Source: Candidatus Sumerlaeota bacterium (GTDB lineage Bacteria; Sumerlaeota; Sumerlaeia; JADFCT01). Taken from it: a stretch of 12,806 nucleotides of DNA. This document shows positions 6,756 to 12,806 of the stretch, piece after piece; position 1 is the first letter of the stretch; the number at the start of each line of letters is the position of its first letter. The notes beneath the pieces are model-generated. The model saw nothing but the letters and a program-made list of their open reading frames with translations, searched no databases and was not told where the DNA came from. The stretch covers positions 1-12,806 of the forward strand of contig JADFCT010000058.1 in NCBI GenBank assembly GCA_017161665.1, given 5' to 3'. Both the position numbers and the translations under genes were made by a program.

Positions 6756-8654
6756 TCAAATAAGCATCTCAGCCTCAACGGTATCCGAATCTGCTTCAAA
6801 GTCCACTCCCTCTTCTTGCTCTGTGCCAGTGTATGCAGATTTGCCCATTGCCTTTTCAATTAAAACCAGCAAACGCCTCTGCCTATCGGACATGAATAAA
6901 TCGAAATTATCGCTGCGTAATATAACAGGGTCAATCAGGTGAGAGTATAGATATGCATCAAGTCGATCCCGCTCAATGCCGGGTGTTTGTTTGTCACCTT
7001 TCTCTAATTTGGCTAAGTACTCGGATGGCGCAACGCCACCGATAATGCGATTTGTTCGAAATGATAGGGGTGACTTGTTGATAATGGAATCATATTCCGG
7101 CGGTTTGATGTTCTGCTTCTTGCACCAGTCTTGCGGGAAGATATGGTGAATATCCACGTTCTCGCCAAAGAACACTGTGTGGTCGAACTTCTGTCCGGAA
7201 CGAAAATCCTGCGCCCCTTCCATCATCAGCAACGCGTTCACCCCTTTATAGGCCGCAGATAACCTCATGCGCATCGTCTTCAGACGGTCTGCACGGAAGA
7301 TGGTCTCGCTCACCGTGGTCGGCTCCGGCCCACCTTGCAGCCAGCGTGGCACTTCCATGAAATCCCGTGCAATGCGAGATTCCACCGCCGAACCGTATAA
7401 CTCACCAAACACGCCATTCCAGTACCACTGCACCAATTTGGCGCGATTGGTTTCGTGCTCCCAGGCATCGCCGATGTCGGCGATGATGGCGGCAAGTGGA
7501 ACGATCTGCGATTGGTAAGGAAGATCGAAGATGCGGTAGATGTGCAGCATGTGCAGGAATTTTGCGGCCTGCACGAAACCGTGCTCCACTTGTTTTTCGT
7601 ATTGCTTATACGCGATAAGCGGGAGATTCAGCAATGCCTGACGATTGCCGATGACCGCCGGCAATTCTTTGCCTGTCTTGCCTGCCCGTTCCGCTGCGCG
7701 ACGGCGTTCCCGCGTGTAGAACAGAGAGACTGCTTGTAGAAAATCTGTATTGCTGACGTTGGCAATAATGCCCGTTTCCGAATCCGCAGGGCGCAAGGTA
7801 TCTACAAGACGCCGATGACGCCCCTTGAGCCCGTCGTCGCCGTACCAGTCCTTGCGTAGTTCATGACCCTCGGCGGCATACATTGCCGTTACGAGCTCGA
7901 AGGCATCCAGCGGCTTACCGCCAGTATTCACTTTCTCGAATACCACGCAGACCGCCTCCTTTGCTGTGGACCGGTCGAGAGATATTACTGGCACGCGGTA
8001 GTACTTGAAGTTCTCCAGCACGTCGCGCTTGAACGTGCGGAAAGTCTCACGAACGTGTTCGTTGGTGTCGCCTTTCCAGTGTAGATCGAACCCATCCTGC
8101 CAGCGATCCCAATCGAACACCTGGCTCAAGGGGTACATCAGCGCTGCATACTCTTTCTCTGGCGTGGACAAATCCAAAACGACTTCGCGACCAAAATTTG
8201 CACGGATCAAACGATCCTCCGGCACTCCAACAATGGCTTCCTCGCGGTCGGCATTGACATCCAGCGCCTTGCGTATGTCGATATAGAACCAGCGTCTAAC
8301 CTTCTTGTTCTTGGGCGTGACCGTCTCGACGACCTTGCCGCGCAGCGTTACTTGATACAGCGAAGTCATGCGCTGCTGTCCATCGAGCAGAAGGGAATAA
8401 GGTGAGGCATTCTTAGCTTCACTTGGCGTCCCTTCGACGGGACGTGGTTTGAAGTTCACTTTACCACCCATATCCAATGTCATCAATGCTCCCACTGGAA
8501 AAGCGCGTGAAACTGATGCGATCAGGCTTTTAATACGCTCTTCGTCCCACACCCAGCTACGTTGGAAATCTGGCAGCTGAAGAAGGCCGCGCTGACAATC
8601 GTCAAGGAGTTTATAGAGATCATAAGGATTGGTTTGGAAGGTTGATCCGGCCAT
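6756..8654 (-). CDS. DUF262/DUF1524 protein, GmrSD-type type IV restriction endonuclease
   Basis: This is a predicted anti-phage nuclease of 632 aa. GmrSD-type enzymes use a DUF262 NTPase-like domain with a DUF1524 HNH nuclease to cut modified (for example glucosylated hydroxymethylcytosine) phage DNA. The N-terminal domain shows LPDFQRSWVWDEERIKSLI (28-46), FPVGAL (52-57), the hallmark DGQQRMTSLY (91-100) and FEKVNTGGKPLDAFELV (239-255). The C-terminal domain has DIHHIFPQDW (501-510, His503 and His504), then KSPLSFRTNRIIGG with Asn535 and VAPSEYL, a complete His-Asn HNH pattern. Both halves are intact in one chain. The start ATG has AAGGGA 10 nt upstream. No methyltransferase, BREX or other defence gene is adjacent, so it seems to act alone. 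It opposes the sulfatase and is bordered by gene-free spacers, consistent with acquisition by transfer. The family is clear; the exact modified-DNA specificity is not. Confidence 0.88.
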   Translation of the reverse strand: MAGSTFQTNPYDLYKLLDDCQRGLLQLPDFQRSWVWDEERIKSLIASVSRAFPVGALMTLDMGGKVNFKPRPVEGTPSEAKNASPYSLLLDGQQRMTSLYQVTLRGKVVETVTPKNKKVRRWFYIDIRKALDVNADREEAIVGVPEDRLIRANFGREVVLDLSTPEKEYAALMYPLSQVFDWDRWQDGFDLHWKGDTNEHVRETFRTFKRDVLENFKYYRVPVISLDRSTAKEAVCVVFEKVNTGGKPLDAFELVTAMYAAEGHELRKDWYGDDGLKGRHRRLVDTLRPADSETGIIANVSNTDFLQAVSLFYTRERRRAAERAGKTGKELPAVIGNRQALLNLPLIAYKQYEKQVEHGFVQAAKFLHMLHIYRIFDLPYQSQIVPLAAIIADIGDAWEHETNRAKLVQWYWNGVFGELYGSAVESRIARDFMEVPRWLQGGPEPTTVSETIFRADRLKTMRMRLSAAYKGVNALLMMEGAQDFRSGQKFDHTVFFGENVDIHHIFPQDWCKKQNIKPPEYDSIINKSPLSFRTNRIIGGVAPSEYLAKLEKGDKQTPGIERDRLDAYLYSHLIDPVILRSDNFDLFMSDRQRRLLVLIEKAMGKSAYTGTEQEEGVDFEADSDTVEAEMLI

Positions 8655-8767
8655 TTAGGATTATTCCCTTAAGTTTGTGTTTGGGGGCTTCCTCAGTCCC
8701 GTAGTCATAGTGTCTCAAGTCTTGTCGTGTTCACTAACCGCGGTAAGAGTCGCTACTTTTAACTAAC

Positions 8768-8792
8768 CTTCAACACCTGCGATTTTCAAGTC
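8768..8792 (-). repeat. Copy B of the short imperfect repeat, inverted relative to 5000-5025
   Basis: On the plus strand this reads CTTCAACACCTGC followed by GATTTTCAAGTC. Its reverse complement shares the exact 13-mer GCAGGTGTTGAAG and part of the preceding sequence with copy A. It lies about 115 bp upstream of the GmrSD-like start. See the copy A entry for the significance caveat. Confidence 0.35.
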
Positions 8793-9100
8793 CTTTATTT
8801 TCAATGGTATTCGAGTCTTTGACGGTTGTGGCGTCACACTTTCCCTTGTCGAATGGGCATTTGAAAAGGGCGGATTGACGCGCCTCAGCGGGCTCCGTTT
8901 TCCGGGTCAATTGACCGCAACATGGGCGGCAGGGCGATTCCGGCCGCTTGGGCGACTTTGCCCGCCACACCTTGTGTTTCTCTGTGAATCACATAACTCA
9001 GCTCAATAATTCCGGACAGATCAGTGTTAGACCCGACTGGAGAATCCCGTCAGGAATTCCCTTGCAACCGATCTTGATGTGGAGTATTTTGCAAATGCTT

Positions 9101-9137
9101 TACACGTGTATAGTCTCTCCGCGTGTTCTCTGAGAAC
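9101..9137 (+). promoter_or_regulatory. Two palindromes upstream of the xylanase gene, candidate operators
   Basis: TACACGTGTA (9101-9110) is a perfect 10-bp palindrome overlapping a possible -10 hexamer TATAGT (9109-9114). GTTCTC-T-GAGAAC (9125-9137) is a perfect inverted repeat with a one-base centre, 38 bp before the start codon. TTTGCAAA (9088-9095) is a further 8-bp palindrome just upstream. Their placement at and below a candidate promoter would suit repressor binding, for example by a sugar-responsive regulator. No such regulator is encoded in the window and the -35 is weak, so this is a prediction from symmetry and position only. Confidence 0.35.
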
Positions 9138-9175
9138 TCGCCCCAATTCCCAAGGAAAATGAAAGGAAATGTGTC

Positions 9176-12100
9176 ATGCGTCTCAAACTGGCCGTACTCA
9201 TTCTTGGCTTCGCCTGGTGCGCGTTGCTCGCTCCGGCGCAGACCGAACCCATCCTTGCCGACGATTTCAAGCCTTCGACGCTCAATCAACCAGGCCAGCA
9301 ATACCCACAGGTCAACTCCCAACGCTATGCCCGCTTTCGCGTCATGGCGCCCCAGGCCCAAACCGTCAGCGTCAGTCTGGGGGGACGCGGGGGCACGCCC
9401 CTCACGAAAGGCGACGACGGTGTCTGGACCGGCACGACGGCGCAACCCCTGGACGAAGGCTTTCACTACTATCATCTGACAGTGGACGGCGGGACCTTCA
9501 ATGACCCCGGCGCGCTGAACTTCTATGGCTCCACCCGATGGGAAAGCGGCATCGAAATCCCGGCCCATGACGACGAGTTCTATGCCCTTAAGGACGTTCC
9601 GCACGGTCAGGTCCGACAGATCCTCTTCCCCTCGAAAAGTACGAACACATCCCGCCGCGCCTTCGTCTATACGCCGCCCGACTACGAAAAGGATGTGACG
9701 AAACGCTACCCGGTGTTGTATCTGCAACACGGCTGGGGCGAGGATGAAACCGCCTGGAGCAATCAGGGGCGCGCCCATCTGATCATGGACAACCTGATCG
9801 CCGAAGGCAAAATCCAGCCCTTCCTCATCGTAATGACCTATGGCATGACCAATGAAGTCGGGTTCGGCGGTCTGCGCAACTTCGACATCAAACATTTCGA
9901 AGCCGTGCTGGTCGATGAACTGATCCCCTATATTGACGGCCATTTCCGCACCCTCTCCGATCAGCCCCATCGCGCCATGGCCGGCCTGTCCATGGGCGGC
10001 ATGGAAACCAAGACCATCACCCTCAAGCATCTCGACTTGTTTTCCCATATCGGTCTCTTCAGTGGCGGCTCCCTCTCCATGGACGACGTGGCGAACACGC
10101 CCGGCTTCAAAGAGAAGGTCCAATTGGTCTTTGTGAGTTATGGCAGTCGTGAACTCGGCGGCGGCCGGCGCGGATTCGGCGGTGATCCGAAAGCGAACGC
10201 CGAGGCCCTGAAGGAAGCGGGCGTTAACAGCCACTTCTATGTTTCCCCGGATACGGCCCATGAGTTCCAATCCTGGCGCCGCAGTCTGTATCAAATGGCG
10301 CCATTGCTTTTCCAGAAGCCGCCGGCCCCTTCCGGCAATCCGGTCGAAGCGTCGGCGCCGGCCGTTTCCAGAGGCGAAGCCGACCGCCCGTCCCAGCGTC
10401 GCGGCCCCGGTTTCGGCGGTTCGATTGAACTGGGACCGGACGACAAGCCCGCCTTTGAGGAGCCGCCCGCCGGCTTCCGCGTCGAAAGGGATAATATTCC
10501 CCATGGAAAACTCGAAATGATTGAGTATGACTCGAAGACGGTCGGCGCGCGCCGGAAAATGCAGGTCTATACGCCGCCCGATTACTCGACCGACAAGCCG
10601 TATCCTGTGCTCTATTTGTTGCATGGCATCGGCGGCGATGAGACGGAATGGCAACGGTTGTGCGCGCCGAACGTCATCCTGGACAATCTCATCGCCGATG
10701 GCAAGGCCGAGCCCATGATCATTGTCATGCCCAACGGACGGGCCCAGAAGAACGACCGGGCCGAAGGAAATGTCTTCGCGACCGCGCCGGCCTTTGCCAA
10801 CTTCGAGAAGGATCTGCTGGAGGATGTCATCCCCGCCATCGAGGCCCGGTATTCCGTCCGCGGCCATCGCGAAAGCCGGGCGCTGGCCGGCTTGTCGATG
10901 GGCGGCGGCCAGTCCCTGAACTTCGGTCTGGGGCATCTGGACACCTTCGCGTGGATCGGCGGCTTCTCATCCGCGCCCAACACCAAGGCCCCGGCCGAAC
11001 TCCTGCCCGATCCGGCGGCTGCCAAGGCATCCCTTAAACTGCTCTATCTGAGTTGCGGGAACCAGGACGGTCTCATCCGCATCAGCCAGGGACTGCATCA
11101 GCACCTTAAAGAAAACGACGTGCCCCATATCTGGCATGTGGACTCACACGGCCATGACGCGGAAACCTGGAGCAAAAATCTCTTTCATTTCGCGCAACGT
11201 CTATTCAAAAATGGCGCCACAGACAAAGCGAAGGAAGCGGCGGAGGCGCCTGCGTTGAAAGAGGTGTTTCAGAACGCTTTTCTGATCGGTGGGGCGCTGA
11301 ATCGCGGCGTGACGTCGGGGCGGGATTCCCGCTCCGCCGCCGTCGCCATCCAGCATTTCAACACGGCCACCGCCGAAAACGAAATGAAATGGCAGCGCCT
11401 CCAGCCACAACCGGACCGCTACAGCTGGGAGGCGGCCGACCAGTTTATGGATTTTTGCGAGCAAAACGGAATGGCGGCCATCGGCCATTGCCTCGTCTGG
11501 CACAGTCAGGTTCCCCGGTGGGCCTTTCAGGATGCATCGGGACAGGAACTGGACCGGGAGCGTCTGCTGGCCCGCATGAAAGACCATATTTTGACCGTGG
11601 CCGGTCGATACAAGGGCCGCATCAAAGGATGGGATGTGGTCAACGAAGCCCTCGAAGGCGACGGCTCGTTGCGCAACAGCCCCTGGCTGCGGATCATCGG
11701 CGAAGGCGACGACGCCAAAAAATACGACTTCATCGAACACGCCTTCCGGTGGGCTGCGGAAGCCGATCCGAAGGCCGAACTGTATTACAATGACTACAGC
11801 CTCGAATCGTCCCGGGCTAAATGTGACGGGGCGGTCCGAATCGTGAAACACTTGCAGTCCAAGGGCCTTCGCATCGATGGCGTCGGCATCCAGCTCCATG
11901 GCGGACTGGAACATCCCCGCGTTGAGGATCTGGAATATGCGATCACGAGTCTGGCTGCGACGGGCGTCAAGGTAATGGTGACCGAGTTGGATATCCGCAC
12001 ACAGACGCGCGGATATCGCGGGGCCGATATCGGTCGGATGCGGCGCCGGGACACAGAGGATTCGAGCGCGAATATGGCCGAAACTCAGAAGAGACTCGCG

Positions 12101-12283
12101 AATAAATATACCGAAATATTCGGCGTCCTCCTCAAGCATCGGCAGCATATTCCGCGCGTCACCTTCTGGGGCGTTGGCGATGGAACCTCCTGGATCGGAG
12201 GCTCGCCACTCCTGTTCGATCGCAACTGCGAGCCGAAAGAAGCGTTTTACGCCGTGGTCCGGACTGCTCGGGAACACCTGTAG
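9176..12283 (+). CDS. Secreted multidomain esterase-esterase-xylanase (CE1-CE1-GH10)
   Basis: This 1035-aa exported enzyme is predicted to remove ester-linked groups (feruloyl or acetyl) from xylan and cut its beta-1,4 backbone. AAAGGAA lies about 8 nt before ATG. A signal peptide ends at LLAPA/QTEP (cleavage after 21). Residues 48-130 are a beta-sandwich of the kind preceding esterases. Esterase 1 (about 140-380) has VYTPPDY, YLQHGWGEDETAW, nucleophile Ser272 in GLSMGG and His362 in TAHEFQSW; the usual acid position reads GSRE (Glu326). A Pro/Ala/Gly-rich linker spans 381-435. Esterase 2 (about 436-680) has YLLHGIGGDETEW, Ser574 in GLSMGG, Asp631 in GNQD and His660 in HGHDAETW, a complete triad. 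The GH10 domain (about 695-1035) has ATAENEMKW, HCLVWHSQVP, acid/base Glu824 in WDVVNEAL, nucleophile Glu937 in TELDIR and TFWGVGDGTSW. No CBM or dockerin follows. Close similarity of the two esterases indicates internal duplication. Feruloyl versus acetyl specificity is not settled by sequence. Confidence 0.94.
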   Translation: MRLKLAVLILGFAWCALLAPAQTEPILADDFKPSTLNQPGQQYPQVNSQRYARFRVMAPQAQTVSVSLGGRGGTPLTKGDDGVWTGTTAQPLDEGFHYYHLTVDGGTFNDPGALNFYGSTRWESGIEIPAHDDEFYALKDVPHGQVRQILFPSKSTNTSRRAFVYTPPDYEKDVTKRYPVLYLQHGWGEDETAWSNQGRAHLIMDNLIAEGKIQPFLIVMTYGMTNEVGFGGLRNFDIKHFEAVLVDELIPYIDGHFRTLSDQPHRAMAGLSMGGMETKTITLKHLDLFSHIGLFSGGSLSMDDVANTPGFKEKVQLVFVSYGSRELGGGRRGFGGDPKANAEALKEAGVNSHFYVSPDTAHEFQSWRRSLYQMAPLLFQKPPAPSGNPVEASAPAVSRGEADRPSQRRGPGFGGSIELGPDDKPAFEEPPAGFRVERDNIPHGKLEMIEYDSKTVGARRKMQVYTPPDYSTDKPYPVLYLLHGIGGDETEWQRLCAPNVILDNLIADGKAEPMIIVMPNGRAQKNDRAEGNVFATAPAFANFEKDLLEDVIPAIEARYSVRGHRESRALAGLSMGGGQSLNFGLGHLDTFAWIGGFSSAPNTKAPAELLPDPAAAKASLKLLYLSCGNQDGLIRISQGLHQHLKENDVPHIWHVDSHGHDAETWSKNLFHFAQRLFKNGATDKAKEAAEAPALKEVFQNAFLIGGALNRGVTSGRDSRSAAVAIQHFNTATAENEMKWQRLQPQPDRYSWEAADQFMDFCEQNGMAAIGHCLVWHSQVPRWAFQDASGQELDRERLLARMKDHILTVAGRYKGRIKGWDVVNEALEGDGSLRNSPWLRIIGEGDDAKKYDFIEHAFRWAAEADPKAELYYNDYSLESSRAKCDGAVRIVKHLQSKGLRIDGVGIQLHGGLEHPRVEDLEYAITSLAATGVKVMVTELDIRTQTRGYRGADIGRMRRRDTEDSSANMAETQKRLANKYTEIFGVLLKHRQHIPRVTFWGVGDGTSWIGGSPLLFDRNCEPKEAFYAVVRTAREHL

Positions 12284-12367
12284 GGGACGGGGCGCTCATG
12301 GCTGGCGGCGGTTTGTTCGCAATTGAACCATGCAAAAACCCATTCCCAGCAAGGAGACCTTCGCCGC

Positions 12368-12806
12368 ATGAATCTTAGAGAGACACTCCTGTCCATTGTC
12401 CGGGAACTGATGGCGCGTCCCACGGCGCCCTTTCGGGAAGAACCGATTCGCGACTATGTCGTCTCCTTTCTCGCCGACCGCCACATTGACGCGCAGGTGG
12501 ACGGGATGGGAAATGTGATTGCCACCTATGGCCCTGACCTGGACGTCCCGCCTCTGGCCTTTACGGCCCACATGGATCATCCCGGCTTTCTCGTCGAAAA
12601 AGATTCGCGGCGTGGCTCGATTCAGGCCCGTTTCCATGGCAGCGTGGAGGAGTCTTATTTCGTCGGCGCGTCGGTTCAGTTTTTCACGGAATCGGGACGG
12701 GTTCCGGCGCGTGTGGTGAAGACGCGCTTTGAGAAAGACCGCCGGCGCAAACATGTCTGGCTGGAAAGCGAAGGGACCGTCCGAAAGGGAGATATGGGCA
12801 TGTGGG
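12368..12806 (+). CDS. M42-like metallo-aminopeptidase, N-terminal part (3' end outside window)
   Basis: This is an open frame of 146 codons running off the window end. Its ATG is preceded by AAGGAG at 12351-12356. It begins MNLRETLLSIVRELMARPTA, a typical start of the M20/M28/M42 co-catalytic zinc peptidases. DGMGNVIATYG (45-55) precedes the first metal-binding motif, AHMDHPGFLV, with His68 and Asp70. The following strand pattern RRGSIQARFHGSVEESYFVG matches the M42 insertion domain (usual wording HMDEIGFMV in that family). Such cytosolic enzymes trim peptides and sometimes act as cellulase-associated or glutamyl aminopeptidases. The catalytic Glu pair and remaining zinc ligands would lie beyond the window. 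It sits 84 bp after the xylanase on the same strand with no clear terminator between, so co-transcription is possible, though a functional link is not evident. Confidence 0.82.
   Translation, partial: MNLRETLLSIVRELMARPTAPFREEPIRDYVVSFLADRHIDAQVDGMGNVIATYGPDLDVPPLAFTAHMDHPGFLVEKDSRRGSIQARFHGSVEESYFVGASVQFFTESGRVPARVVKTRFEKDRRRKHVWLESEGTVRKGDMGMW

Larger units (their letters stand above)
8655..9175. other. Gene-free spacer between divergent restriction and xylanase genes
   Basis: This 521-bp stretch should contain two divergent promoters. I see no intact gene. On the minus strand, 8885-9049 is an open frame of 54 codons without a good start, reading RDSPVGSNTDLSGIIELSYV and later VAQAAGIALPPMLRSIDPEN before a TGA. 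It has protein-like composition and may be the tail of a lost gene. GGTCAATTGACC (8905-8916) is a perfect 12-bp palindrome inside it. The inverted GCAGGTGTTGAAG copy is at 8768-8792, and two more palindromes lie at 9101-9137 just before the xylanase. A 66-codon minus frame (8770-8970) is not convincing. Confidence 0.55.

Noticed and set aside
8770..8970. Minus-strand frame of 66 codons in the spacer
   Set aside because: Composition is rich in Cys, Arg and Lys with no motif, and there is no convincing ribosome site; a different frame there looks more protein-like.
9050..10936. Minus-strand open frame of 628 codons
   Set aside because: It is antisense to the esterase modules with complete catalytic motifs. 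Composition is Gly/Arg/His-rich with no recognisable domain; it is an effect of codon bias.
11201..12277. Minus-strand open frame of 358 codons
   Set aside because: It is antisense to the GH10 domain and has no motif or plausible start.
12296..12754. Minus-strand open frame of 152 codons
   Set aside because: It overlaps the M42-like peptidase, which has a ribosome site and the HMDH metal motif on the plus strand.

Overview
This window looks like a chromosomal segment of a moderately GC-rich, free-living or sediment/biofilm-type bacterium. Four things suggest this: a eukaryotic-like Ser/Thr kinase joined to a long helical-repeat region, a secreted formylglycine-type sulfatase, a large multidomain xylan-degrading enzyme, and intergenic DNA rich in short inverted repeats. 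The combination resembles Planctomycetes/Verrucomicrobia/Lentisphaerae or Candidatus Hydrogenedentes genomes. That placement is inference from gene content; there is no rRNA or other marker gene here.

Layout. Positions 1-4783 (+) hold a signalling and modification block: the 3' part of a sensor histidine kinase, a soluble Ser/Thr kinase with a C-terminal catalytic domain, and a tandem GNAT acetyltransferase. They are separated by about 50 bp each and probably co-transcribed. Positions 4784-5109 are a gene-free, repeat-rich spacer. Positions 5110-6567 (+) encode an exported sulfatase that ends at a hairpin terminator. Converging on it, 6756-8654 (-) encodes a DUF262/DUF1524 protein of the GmrSD type IV restriction class, a stand-alone defence candidate. 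Positions 8655-9175 are a second gene-free spacer with several palindromes and a short coding-like remnant. Positions 9176-12283 (+) encode a secreted protein made of an N-terminal beta-sandwich, two tandem CE1-type esterases and a GH10 xylanase. Positions 12368-12806 (+) are the start of an M42-like aminopeptidase cut by the window edge.

How the parts fit. The esterase-esterase-xylanase protein can plausibly remove ester side groups from feruloylated or acetylated xylan and cut the backbone. The nearby sulfatase would fit a sulfated or mixed plant/algal polysaccharide, although the two genes are separated by the restriction gene and are not an obvious operon. The restriction gene and the two spacers form a distinct accessory patch between the signalling block and the xylanase. 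A short imperfect repeat occurs in opposite orientations in the two spacers.

The clearest points for a second look are the CE1-CE1-GH10 fusion and its internal duplication, palindromes just upstream of the xylanase and sulfatase starts, the isolated GmrSD-like gene between repeat-bearing spacers, and the reversed kinase architecture. I found no CRISPR array, tRNA, rRNA, transposase or integrase, and no clearly novel multi-gene system.
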